The position numbers were made by a program, and so were the translations under genes. Source: MED-G105 sp050331095 (GTDB lineage: Bacteria > Pseudomonadota > Alphaproteobacteria > Caulobacterales > Parvularculaceae). Taken from it: a stretch of 58,833 nucleotides of DNA. Below the pieces are notes generated by a model. The model worked only from the letters and a program-made list of their open reading frames with translations, was not told where the DNA came from and searched no databases. The stretch lies in NCBI GenBank assembly GCA_050331095.1, contig JBHJHE010000027.1:1-58833 (forward strand). The letters run 5' to 3'. How positions within the stretch are numbered: position 1 is the first letter of the stretch; each line of letters starts with the position of its first letter. Shown here piece by piece: positions 40,911-49,063 of the stretch.

Positions 40911-41657
40911 ATGCTAAAGATTGAAAACCTGCAGGCGTCGGTCGACGGCGCGGAGATCCTCAAGGGCCTCAGCCTGGAGGTTCCCGCCGGCGAGGTGCAC
41001 GCGCTGATGGGCCCGAACGGCTCTGGCAAGTCGACGCTTTCGCACGTCGTCGCCGGCCGCGACGATTACAAAGTGTCCGGCGGGTCTGTTTATCTCGACG
41101 GGGAGAACCTTCTCGAACTGGAGCCGGAGACGCGCGCTGCGAAGGGGCTTTTTCTCTCGTTCCAGCATCCGATGGAGCTCCCCGGCGTCGCGACGATGAA
41201 CTTCATCCGCACGGCGCTCAACGCCCAGCGCGCGGCGCGCGGCGAAGAAGAGGTCAGCGCGGCGGATTTTCTGAAGGCCGTGCGCGAAAAGGCGAAGCTT
41301 GTCGGCCTCGCCGATGAAAAGATCAAACGTCCGTTTAATGTCGGTTTTTCCGGCGGCGAGAAGAAGCGCATGGAGATGCTACAGATGGCGCTCCTCGCGC
41401 CGCGCTTCTGCATCATGGACGAGACGGATTCCGGGCTCGACATCGACGCGCTCAAAATGGTCGGCGACGTCGTCAACGACCTGCGCGACGAATCGCGCGG
41501 GTTTCTGGTGATCACGCACTATCAGCGCCTGCTCGACTATGTGAAGCCGGACGCGGTGCATGTTCTCGCTGGCGGTCGGATCGTGGCGTCGGGCGGGCCG
41601 GACCTCGCTGCGGAACTCGAGGCGTCTGGCTACGACAAGTACACGGAGGCTGCGTGA
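40911..41657 (+). CDS. sufC: Suf ABC-type ATPase SufC
   Basis: This 248-residue protein is a non-transport ABC ATPase that drives the SufBCD scaffold. Walker A is ALMGPNGSGKSTLSHVVAG, the signature FSGGEKKRMEMLQMALLAP and Walker B FCIMDETDSGLDID, with the SufC-specific QHPMELPGV. The ATG at 40911 is preferred over one at 40902 because GGAGG lies 10 bases before it and only one base before the other. Its stop overlaps the sufD GTG. Confidence 0.97.
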   Translation: MLKIENLQASVDGAEILKGLSLEVPAGEVHALMGPNGSGKSTLSHVVAGRDDYKVSGGSVYLDGENLLELEPETRAAKGLFLSFQHPMELPGVATMNFIRTALNAQRAARGEEEVSAADFLKAVREKAKLVGLADEKIKRPFNVGFSGGEKKRMEMLQMALLAPRFCIMDETDSGLDIDALKMVGDVVNDLRDESRGFLVITHYQRLLDYVKPDAVHVLAGGRIVASGGPDLAAELEASGYDKYTEAA

Positions 41658-42814
41658 ACGTCGCTGCGCAAACGGACTATGAGGCTGATCTCGCCGCCCG
41701 CGCGCCGGCGCTGGCCGGGCGCGGCCTGCCCCATCGCCGCGTCGAGGAATGGAAGTGGACGGACGTGCGCGCGGCCCTGCGCCAGGCGCCGTCCGCCGCC
41801 GGAGCGATTACGCGGGAGAGCGCGTTCGCGGCGGCTGACGCTTATGTCGTCGACGTCTTCGCCGACGCGTTCGAGCGACCGGCGCCCGATGGCGTGACGA
41901 TCCGGGCCGAGGCGCCGCGCGCCGTCGACGCGGAAGGTCATCCGCTGGCGGCGATCGCGGACGCCTTGGCGCCGCGCGTCGTGCGCATCGCCATAGCGCC
42001 GGGCGTTGACGTGTCGCGGCCGATCCTTCTGCGCGCCGCAGCGGCCGGCGAGGCCCACGCCGCGATTGCGATCGACGTCGGCGAGGGCGCGCGCGCGCGC
42101 TTTTTTGAGGAGTTCGACGCCGCGGACGGAGCGTTCGCCAACGGCCATGGTCGCGCGACGCTCGGCGCGGGCGCTGCGCTGGAGCGCGTGGTTCTGCAGT
42201 CCGGGGGCGAGATGGCGACGCTCGCTTCGGTGTTCGACGTCGTCGTCGGCGAGAACGCGCGGTTTGCGCAAACGACGCTCGCCTTCGGCGCCAAGCTGGC
42301 GCGTCTTGAAACGCGGTTGCGGTTCGAGGGCGCGGGCGCCGCGGCGCGGCTCTCGGGCGCTGCGCTGCTCGGCGGCGCACGGCATGCGGACCAAACGAGC
42401 CGGATCGAGTTCGCGGCGCCCGCGTGCGAGGCCCGTCAGGTCTGGAAGTCCGCCGTTGCGGAGACGGCGCGAGCCGTGTTCCAGGGCAAGTTTTTCGTCG
42501 AACGCGCGGCCCAGAAAACGGACGCGCGAATGTCCGCCGACGCTCTGTTGCTGTCCGACCGCGCGGAGGCGAACCACAAGCCCGAGCTGGAGATTTACGC
42601 CGACGACGTTGAATGCGCCCACGGATCGACGTCGGGCGCCCTAGATGAGGCCGCGCTTTTCTATATGCGCCAGCGCGGTCTTGAAGCGAGCGCCGCGCGC
42701 CGATTGCTCGTCGAGGCGTTCATCCGCGAAGCGTTCGACGGCCTCGCGGAGGGGCCTGCAGCGGACGCTCTGCGCGCGCTCATCGCCGCGTGGCTGGAGG
42801 AGGCCTATGGCTGA
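41654..42814 (+). CDS. sufD: Fe-S scaffold protein SufD
   Basis: This 386-residue protein starts with GTG overlapping the sufC stop (GTGA). Signatures are LPHRRVEEWKWTDVRAAL at the N-terminus and the SufB/D C-terminal core HKPELEIYADDVECAHGSTS, followed by GALDEAALFYMRQRGLEASA. SufD partners SufB and SufC in the scaffold and is important for iron entry. Its N-terminal half is more divergent and Ala-rich, which is usual for SufD. Confidence 0.96.
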   Translation: MNVAAQTDYEADLAARAPALAGRGLPHRRVEEWKWTDVRAALRQAPSAAGAITRESAFAAADAYVVDVFADAFERPAPDGVTIRAEAPRAVDAEGHPLAAIADALAPRVVRIAIAPGVDVSRPILLRAAAAGEAHAAIAIDVGEGARARFFEEFDAADGAFANGHGRATLGAGAALERVVLQSGGEMATLASVFDVVVGENARFAQTTLAFGAKLARLETRLRFEGAGAAARLSGAALLGGARHADQTSRIEFAAPACEARQVWKSAVAETARAVFQGKFFVERAAQKTDARMSADALLLSDRAEANHKPELEIYADDVECAHGSTSGALDEAALFYMRQRGLEASAARRLLVEAFIREAFDGLAEGPAADALRALIAAWLEEAYG

Positions 42815-44048
42815 CGGACAACGCCCGACCGTTTTCGACGTCGACGCGGTTCGCGATCAGTTTCCGATCCTGACGCGCGAAGCCTACGGCAAGCCGCTCG
42901 TTTATCTCGACAACGCCGCTTCGGCGCAAAAGCCGCGCGCCGTCCTCGACGCGGTCGCCCGCGCGATGGATCATTCCTACGCCAACGTTCACCGCGGCCT
43001 GCATCTTCTGTCGAACGAAGCGACCGAGGCTTACGAAGCGGCGCGGGGCAAGGTCGCCCGGTTTCTGGGCGCCGGCTCGCCCGACGAGATCGTCTTCACG
43101 GCCGGCGGCACGGACGCTTTCAACCTCGTCGCCTACAGCCTTGGCGAGGGCGAGATCGGCGAGGGCGACGAAATCATTCTTTCGGTCATGGAGCACCACG
43201 CCAATATCGTGCCTTGGCATCTCCTCCGGGAGCGGAAAGGCGCCGTCCTCAAATGGCTCGACGTCGACGACGACGGCCGCTTCGACCTCGACGCCTACCG
43301 AGCGGCGTTCAGCCCCCGCACGAAACTCGTCGCGCTGTCGCATATGTCGAACGTCCTCGGCGCGCCGACGCCGGCGAAGGAGCTCGCCGCCATCGCCCAC
43401 GAGAACGGCGCGAAAATCCTTTTCGACGGCTGTCAGGCGGCGGTGCACGGACGGGTCGACGTCGCCGACATCGATGCCGACTTCTATGTCGTCACCGGCC
43501 ATAAGCTTTACGGCCCGAGCGGGATCGGCGCGCTCTACGGCAAGAAGTCGCTCCTCGACGCTATGGCGCCCTATCGCGGCGGCGGCGAGATGATCGACGT
43601 CGTCGAAACCGATCGCGTCACCTATCAGGACGCTCCGCAGCGCTTTGAGGCGGGCACCCCGCCGATCGCGGAGGCCATCGGCCTCGGCGCTGCGGTCGAC
43701 TGGATGGCGCGGACGGGGCTCGACGCCATCGCGGCCCACGAGGCCGAACTTGCGGGCCACGCCGCGGAGGCGCTGCGCAAGCTCAACTTCGTCACGCTTT
43801 ACGGTCGGGCGCCCGACAAGGCGCCCATCGTCTGCTTTGGCGTCGACGGCGCCCATCCCCATGACGTCTCGTCGATCCTCGATCGCTCCGGCGTCGCCGT
43901 TCGGGCCGGCCACCATTGCGCCCAGCCTCTGATGAAGCGCCTCGGCGTGACGGCGACGAGCCGGGCGAGCTTCGCGGCCTACAACACCCACGACGAGGTC
44001 GAGGCGCTCGTCGCCGGGCTTCAAAAGACCCACGATTTGCTTAAGTAG
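42807..44048 (+). CDS. sufS: Cysteine desulfurase SufS
   Basis: This 413-residue group II desulfurase supplies sulfur to SufBCD. It has RDQFPILTREAYGKPLVYLD, NVHRGLHLLSNEAT, the PLP lysine in VTGHKLYGPSGIGALYG and the active Cys in VRAGHHCAQPLMKRLG. ATG 42807 lies 8 bp inside the end of sufD. No sufE is present; a partner must be elsewhere or replaced. It is the second desulfurase of this operon, after the IscS-type enzyme. Confidence 0.97.
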   Translation: MADGQRPTVFDVDAVRDQFPILTREAYGKPLVYLDNAASAQKPRAVLDAVARAMDHSYANVHRGLHLLSNEATEAYEAARGKVARFLGAGSPDEIVFTAGGTDAFNLVAYSLGEGEIGEGDEIILSVMEHHANIVPWHLLRERKGAVLKWLDVDDDGRFDLDAYRAAFSPRTKLVALSHMSNVLGAPTPAKELAAIAHENGAKILFDGCQAAVHGRVDVADIDADFYVVTGHKLYGPSGIGALYGKKSLLDAMAPYRGGGEMIDVVETDRVTYQDAPQRFEAGTPPIAEAIGLGAAVDWMARTGLDAIAAHEAELAGHAAEALRKLNFVTLYGRAPDKAPIVCFGVDGAHPHDVSSILDRSGVAVRAGHHCAQPLMKRLGVTATSRASFAAYNTHDEVEALVAGLQKTHDLLK

Positions 44049-44061
44049 CGAGCCAAGAACG

Positions 44062-44538
44062 ATGTTGGGCCGACTGATGGACAAAATGCGCGACGTGATC
44101 GATCTCGCCCCGGGGCGATCGACTGAGCCGCCTGAGGCGACGCCGGCCGTTGCGGCCGCGCCGGAGAACGCGCCGGAGATCGCGGCGACCGCCGCTGCGG
44201 GTGCGCCGGCAGCGCCGCTGGCGGAGCCTGAGCTCCAGCGCATCACGGCCGACGTCGTGAAGGGCCTCAAAAGCGTTTATGATCCCGAAATCCCGGTCGA
44301 CGTTTACGAGCTGGGGCTGATCTACAAAGTGGATCTCTCCGACGAGCGTCTCCTGACGATCGACATGACGTTGACGGCGCCCGGCTGCCCGGTCGCCGGC
44401 GAAATGCCGGGCTGGGTCGAGGATGCGGTCCGCGGCGTCGACGGCGTCGACGACGTGAAAGTGAACATGACGTTCGACCCGCCCTGGACGCCGGAGCGAA
44501 TGTCCGACGAAGCGAAGCTGGAACTGGGGTGGATGTGA
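44062..44538 (+). CDS. sufT: SUF-associated MIP18/DUF59 protein SufT
   Basis: This 158-residue protein has an Ala/Pro-rich N-terminal extension (about 50 residues) before a DUF59 domain: VYDPEIPVDVYELGLIYKVD, MTLTAPGCPVAGEMPGW with its conserved Cys, and VNMTFDPPWTPERMS. SufT helps mature Fe-S proteins in many bacteria. It lies 13 bp after sufS, and its stop shares a base with the sufA start (TGATG). Confidence 0.92.
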   Translation: MLGRLMDKMRDVIDLAPGRSTEPPEATPAVAAAPENAPEIAATAAAGAPAAPLAEPELQRITADVVKGLKSVYDPEIPVDVYELGLIYKVDLSDERLLTIDMTLTAPGCPVAGEMPGWVEDAVRGVDGVDDVKVNMTFDPPWTPERMSDEAKLELGWM

Positions 44539-44918
44539 TGGCCCGTCGCGCGCGACCGAAACCGATCACCTTGACCGACGCCGCCGCCGCGCGCATGCGG
44601 ACGATCATGGACGCTGCCGAGGACGAGTTCGTCGGCGTCAAGATCGGCGTGAAGAACGGCGGCTGCGCCGGCATGGAGTACACGATGGACTACGCCCGCG
44701 AGGCGGGTCCTCTCGACGAGATCGTCGACGACAACGGGATCCGGATCCTGATCGATCCGAAGGCGATCCTTTTCCTGCTCGGGACTGAGGTCGACTTCGT
44801 CGCCGAGAAGCTCTCCCAGCGCTTCGTATTCAACAATCCGAACCAGACGGACGCCTGCGGCTGCGGCGAAAGCGTGACGATCACGCCGGCCGCCGAGGTC
44901 GACGAGCCAGCCCTATAG
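44538..44918 (+). CDS. sufA: A-type Fe-S carrier SufA/IscA
   Basis: This 126-residue protein has the three Cys of A-type carriers: one in VKNGGCAGMEYTMDY and two in TDACGCGESVTI near the end. ITLTDAAAARMRTIM at the N-terminus is the usual opening. It would receive clusters from SufBCD and pass them to targets. ATG 44538 is chosen over an in-frame GTG 9 bp upstream because of the TGATG overlap with sufT and the position of the conserved domain. Confidence 0.95.
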   Translation: MARRARPKPITLTDAAAARMRTIMDAAEDEFVGVKIGVKNGGCAGMEYTMDYAREAGPLDEIVDDNGIRILIDPKAILFLLGTEVDFVAEKLSQRFVFNNPNQTDACGCGESVTITPAAEVDEPAL

Positions 44919-44923
44919 CGCCC

Positions 44924-45259
44924 GTGGCGGTCTCGAACGCCGACATCGACCAGGCGAAGGACCTCTTCGCGCCCCTCGGCGAGATCCGCGTTCGGCGCAT
45001 GTTCGGCGGCGCCGGCGTTTACTGCGACGACCTCTTCTTCGCGATCCTCGACGACGGCGGCGTTTTCCTGAAAGCCGACAAAGAAACCCGCCGGACCTTC
45101 GAGCGCGCCGGCCTCGCCCAGTTCTGCTATGAGAGCGGAGAGGGCGAGATGATGCGCATGAACTACTACGCCGCGCCGGACGCCGTCTTCGACGACGAGA
45201 CGGAGCTGCGCAAATGGACCGGTCTCGCCCTCGACGCCGCGCGCCGGGCGAAGAAGTAA
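44924..45259 (+). CDS. TfoX/Sxy N-terminal domain protein
   Basis: This 111-residue protein starts with GTG five bases after sufA. It contains DLFAPLGEIRVRRMFGGAGV, YCDDLFFAILDDGGVFLKAD and YYAAPDAVFDDETELRKW, the pattern of the TfoX N-terminal domain. Stand-alone copies are common in alphaproteobacteria and their role is unclear; there is no evidence for competence regulation here. It is convergent with fliP, 11 bp apart, and is probably the last gene of the suf transcript. Confidence 0.87.
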   Translation: MAVSNADIDQAKDLFAPLGEIRVRRMFGGAGVYCDDLFFAILDDGGVFLKADKETRRTFERAGLAQFCYESGEGEMMRMNYYAAPDAVFDDETELRKWTGLALDAARRAKK

Positions 45260-45270
45260 TCGGTCCAGCC

Positions 45271-46044
45271 CTATCCTGGAATGAAGCTCTCGACGAGGCT
45301 GCCGCTCACCAGTCGCCAGCCGTCGACGAGGACGAAGAAGATCAGCTTGAACGGCAAGGAGATGACGATCGGCGGCAGCATGAGCATGCCCATCGCCATC
45401 AGGATGGACGAGACCGCGAGGTCGATGATCAGGAACGGGACGAAAACGAGAAAGCCGATTTCGAACGCGCGCCGCAGCTCCGAGATCATGAAGGCCGGCG
45501 CGACGACGTGGAGCGGCGTCGCCTCGGGCGTCTCCGGCTCGAGGTCCGCCATGTCGAGAAAGAGCGCGAGGTCCTTCTCGCGCGTCTGGCTCAGCATGAA
45601 GTCCTTGAAGGGGCCGAGGGCTTTCGGCGCGGCCTCTTCGATCGTCGCCTCCTCGGCGACGAAGGGCGCGACGCCGGCGGAGTAAGCCTCCTCGAAGGTC
45701 GGCGCCATGACGAACGCCGTCAGGAAGAGGGCGAGTGAGACGATCACCGGGTTTGGCGGGCTCTGTTGGATCCCGATCGCGGTGCGCAGTAGCGACAGAA
45801 CGACGACGATGCGCACGAACGACGTCATCATGATGAGGATCGACGGCGCCAGCGACAGAACCGTCAGCAACAGGAAAAGCTGCAAGGCGCGGCTCGCGAC
45901 GCCGCCGGCCTCGCCGTCGCCGCCGAGGTCGAGGGTCACGCTTTGCGCCGCGGCGGGCGCGGCGAGGAGCGCCATCGCCAACGACGCCCCGGCGAACGCT
46001 ATGAGAAGACGCCCCATCGCTGGAAAACGCGGAGACCGGATCAT
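45271..46044 (-). CDS. fliP: Flagellar type III export gate protein FliP
   Basis: This 257-residue protein starts with a signal peptide (about residues 1-34), then the FliP membrane core: FLLLTVLSLAPSILIMMTSF, VVLSLLRTAIGIQQSPPNPV and FVMAPTFEEAY, with C-terminal PFLIIDLAVSSILMAMGMLM and LPFKLIFFVLVDGWRLV. FliP forms the export gate with FliQ and FliR. The start overlaps the fliO stop (ATGA). No fliQ or fliR follows; the gene abuts the convergent TfoX-like gene. Confidence 0.96.
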   Translation of the reverse strand: MIRSPRFPAMGRLLIAFAGASLAMALLAAPAAAQSVTLDLGGDGEAGGVASRALQLFLLLTVLSLAPSILIMMTSFVRIVVVLSLLRTAIGIQQSPPNPVIVSLALFLTAFVMAPTFEEAYSAGVAPFVAEEATIEEAAPKALGPFKDFMLSQTREKDLALFLDMADLEPETPEATPLHVVAPAFMISELRRAFEIGFLVFVPFLIIDLAVSSILMAMGMLMLPPIVISLPFKLIFFVLVDGWRLVSGSLVESFIPG

Positions 46045-46484
46045 GCGTCGAGCGGCGTCGCGCGCAGGCGGTCGTCATCGGCGCGCAGGGCTTCTGCTTT
46101 GCGCGCTGCGCGCGCCCGGGCCGCGTCGCCGCGGTGGAGCAGCAGCTCGTCGGAGAGGAGGCCCGCCGGTGGCGGCGCGGCGTCAGCCTCGACGGGCGCA
46201 TCCGCGGGATCGTTCGCCTCGGCGGACGGGGGCTTAGCCGCAGGGGCTTCGGCGGCGACGAGGCTGAAGGTGTCGGGGCCGATCGCCATCAGGTGCTCGC
46301 GCGCGCCCCAGCGCACGACGACGAGCCGGCGCTTGGCGTCGAGGGCGAGGGTTTCGACGAGTCGCAATCGCCGCGTTCCGTCGTCGCCGGCGCGCAGCCG
46401 TCGGCCGGCGAGCGCGGCGAGGGCGATGAGCCCCAGAACGGCGATGAGCGCGAAAGCGGCGCGCGCAAGGTCGACGGTCGACAT
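46041..46484 (-). CDS. fliO: Flagellar biosynthesis protein FliO-like
   Basis: This 147-residue protein has one membrane helix near residues 8-27 (AAFALIAVLGLIALAALAG), a short FliO domain (RLRLVETLALDAKRRLVVVR and WGAREHLMAIG), and an Ala/Asp-rich tail. FliO assists FliP complex formation. Sequence conservation is always low; the call rests on the RLVETxALDxxRRLVVVR pattern and on direct coupling to fliP. Confidence 0.88.
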   Translation of the reverse strand: MSTVDLARAAFALIAVLGLIALAALAGRRLRAGDDGTRRLRLVETLALDAKRRLVVVRWGAREHLMAIGPDTFSLVAAEAPAAKPPSAEANDPADAPVEADAAPPPAGLLSDELLLHRGDAARARAARKAEALRADDDRLRATPLDA

Positions 46485-46670
46485 GGAAGACGCCTCGATA
46501 TGGTTAATCGCGGCTTTCGCGTTAGACCTCGGGCTTTAAGGCGGGGTTAAGCGCCTGTTCGCCGCAAGGCGCGTTGGCGCTATAAGACGCGAAGCGCTTT
46601 CGATGGCGGGCGGTTTCAGAATCAGCGCACCAGCCGTGGGTCGCGTGCAAGAAGCGGAAGGATCGCCGAC

Positions 46671-47342
46671 ATGAGCTTACTGTTCGACGCCGTCGCTGAA
46701 CGGATCGGCGCTGCGGCCCGCCTCGCCGCCGGCGTTCTCGCAGCTTTGGGCCTCGCCGCGTGCGAGACCGGCGACCTTTTCGGCTCCGACAAGCTCGCCG
46801 CCGCGCCGACGACGACGTCGACGGCCGCCGAAGCGTCGCCGGAATATTTGATCGGCCCGCTCGATCAGATCGAAGTCTTCGTGTGGCGCGCGCCGGAGTT
46901 GTCGACCCAGGTGACGGTGCGGCCCGACGGGCGGATATCGCCGCCCCTCGTCGAGGACATGGTGGCCGCGGGCAAAACGCCGACCCGCCTCGCAAAAGAC
47001 CTTGAAGGCGTCCTCAAACAATATGTCCGCACGCCGCAGGTGACCGTGATCGTCTCGAACTTCACGTCGACCTTCGACCAGCAGGTGCGCGTTCTTGGGG
47101 AGGCGCAACGTCCGGTGGCGCTGCCTTTCCAATCGGGCATGACCGTGCTCGACGTGATGGTTTCAGTCGGCGGGCTGACGGAGTTCGCGGCCGGCAACAA
47201 AGCGGTGCTCATCCGCGGCGCCGGCGAGGAGCGTCAGTCCTATCGGCTGCGGCTCGACGATCTGCTGCGCAAGGGCGAAATCACAGCTAACGTGCCGGTG
47301 TTGCCGGGCGACGTGATCCTCATTCCGGAGTCGGTGTTTTAG
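46671..47342 (+). CDS. Polysaccharide export lipoprotein, Wza/XrtA type
   Basis: This 223-residue protein has a lipobox (LGLAAC, Cys31) after a hydrophobic signal region, then the polysaccharide biosynthesis/export domain (YLIGPLDQIEVFVWRAPELS, VTVRPDGRISPPLVEDMVAA) and SLBB-like part (VRVLGEAQRPVALPFQSGMT, and VPVLPGDVILIPESVF). It belongs to the outer-membrane export proteins linked to exosortase (PEP-CTERM) polysaccharide systems. Start is ATG behind GGAAGGATC. It leads a three-gene plus-strand module, divergent from fliO. Confidence 0.9.
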   Translation: MSLLFDAVAERIGAAARLAAGVLAALGLAACETGDLFGSDKLAAAPTTTSTAAEASPEYLIGPLDQIEVFVWRAPELSTQVTVRPDGRISPPLVEDMVAAGKTPTRLAKDLEGVLKQYVRTPQVTVIVSNFTSTFDQQVRVLGEAQRPVALPFQSGMTVLDVMVSVGGLTEFAAGNKAVLIRGAGEERQSYRLRLDDLLRKGEITANVPVLPGDVILIPESVF

Positions 47343-47369
47343 GTTGGGTTTTAGGGCGGGGGCTCGCGG

Positions 47370-49058
47370 ATGGCGGTGCGCGATATAATGATTGGTCAGA
47401 CGGCGCGCAAGGGCGTCGCGGCGGCGATCGCGCCCGGCGTTGCGGCGATAGCCCTCAACGGCGCTTTGGGAACGACGGCCGAGGCGCAGTTCCGCGACGA
47501 GGACCGGACGCAGCTTACCTTCTCGAACAACTATCTCGGCGGCGCGCTGACGGTCAGCCCACAGGCGGCTTACAGCGACAACATTAATCTGGCGCCGTCG
47601 CCGAACGAGAACGGCGAGTTCGTTTTGTCGACGCTCTTCAGCGCCAGCGGCATCGTTTCGACCAAGCGGTTCACGGGCGTCGCCAGCGGCGATCTCGATT
47701 TCTCGCTGCTGACCGACGAGGCCGACTTCGTCGTCAACCAGAACCTGGGCGGGGCCGGCACGGCGACGATCGCGGAGAACATCGCCTACCTCGACGTGGC
47801 GGGCGAGACGACGCGACAGCTCGTCGGCGACAACGCCGCCTTTTCACGGAACGTCAACGCCGCGCGCAATCAGCGCGTGAACGTCAACAGCTTCCAGCTC
47901 AGTCCGTACCTCAATCGCGAGTTTCCGTCCGGCGCGGTCGCGGAACTGCGGTATCGGTATTCGCAGGCCTTCACCGATCAGGACAATGTCGGGCAGACGG
48001 CGGGCCTGCTGACCGATTCCCGGTCGCAGCAAGTGACGGCGGCCTTCAACACAGGCCCGGCGTACGAACGTCTGCAGATCGGGATCGCCGCCACGGGCTC
48101 GCGCGTCGACGAGACCGGATCCTTGGCGCTCGACGATTTTCAGTACGAGCAAGGCACGGTCGTCGGGGACATCGAATACGCGCTTGCGACGCGCTTTGCG
48201 GTCACCGGCGCGGTTGGGTTCGACGAGATCCGCTCCGACGCGCCGCCGGAGCTCATTCCGGCCGACGAGTTGTCCGGTTTTTTCTGGCGCGCCGGTTTTC
48301 GCGCGCGCCCCGGCCGCAAGACGAACCTTCGCCTCGAATACGGCGATCGCTTCGGCGAGGGCTTCATCAACGCCCAATTTCGATACAATTTCAGTGAGCG
48401 GATTTATTTCGTGGCCGACGCCGGCCGCGACTTTCGCTCCCGCGCGCAAAACGCCAACGTCAGTTTTTCGAGCTTGCAGCGGCGTATCCTGCGTTTCGCC
48501 GACAGCGTTCGCGAGGGCGAGGGCCAGTCGCCGGAAGGGATCGTTTCAAGCTCGGCGCGGGCCGGGGGGCGCATCTCCGCGCGCGCCGTCGGCGTCGCGG
48601 CTACGACCCGCGCGTCCGGCTCTTTGTTCGGGGTGTTGGACCGCGGCTTCATTGGCGGGCGGATTTCCTACCAGGACGAAGACTTTTCGTTTCGCGAGAT
48701 TCAGACCGCCACGGCGTCGGTGTTTGGCGAACACCGCCTGTCGCGGCGGCTGACGGCGTTTGGCGACGCGTTCCTGCGCTTCGCCGACACGTCGGTCGAT
48801 CTGCAGTCGTGCCTCGACAACCCTTCGTTCTTCGGCGTCGTTGCGACACCCGTTTTCAGCGAGGCGGCGCTGTGCGCCGGGCTCGTGCAGACGAACGGCG
48901 AGACGACCACCGTCGGCGGGCGCATCGGCGCGCGCTATCGCTTCTTCAAGAACGTCGCCGCTTTTGGTCAGTATTCGCACACGAACCGGTTCTCTCCGGA
49001 GCCGGTGCTCGAATTCAGCGAGAACGTCGTCACGGTCGGGCTGACCGTCGACTTTTAG
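47370..49058 (+). CDS. Outer-membrane beta-barrel protein of the XrtA/PEP-CTERM polysaccharide system
   Basis: This 562-residue protein has an N-terminal signal region ending near GTTAEAQF (residue 39), then alternating amphipathic strands through to a C-terminal VVTVGLTVDF with terminal Phe, the outer-membrane insertion signal. Segments such as LSPYLNREFPSGAVAELRYR and GARYRFFKNVAAFGQYSHTN match the long PEP-CTERM-system-associated barrel family. It probably helps polysaccharide pass the outer membrane. It begins 27 bp after the export lipoprotein. Confidence 0.85.
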   Translation: MAVRDIMIGQTARKGVAAAIAPGVAAIALNGALGTTAEAQFRDEDRTQLTFSNNYLGGALTVSPQAAYSDNINLAPSPNENGEFVLSTLFSASGIVSTKRFTGVASGDLDFSLLTDEADFVVNQNLGGAGTATIAENIAYLDVAGETTRQLVGDNAAFSRNVNAARNQRVNVNSFQLSPYLNREFPSGAVAELRYRYSQAFTDQDNVGQTAGLLTDSRSQQVTAAFNTGPAYERLQIGIAATGSRVDETGSLALDDFQYEQGTVVGDIEYALATRFAVTGAVGFDEIRSDAPPELIPADELSGFFWRAGFRARPGRKTNLRLEYGDRFGEGFINAQFRYNFSERIYFVADAGRDFRSRAQNANVSFSSLQRRILRFADSVREGEGQSPEGIVSSSARAGGRISARAVGVAATTRASGSLFGVLDRGFIGGRISYQDEDFSFREIQTATASVFGEHRLSRRLTAFGDAFLRFADTSVDLQSCLDNPSFFGVVATPVFSEAALCAGLVQTNGETTTVGGRIGARYRFFKNVAAFGQYSHTNRFSPEPVLEFSENVVTVGLTVDF

Positions 49059-49063
49059 GCGCG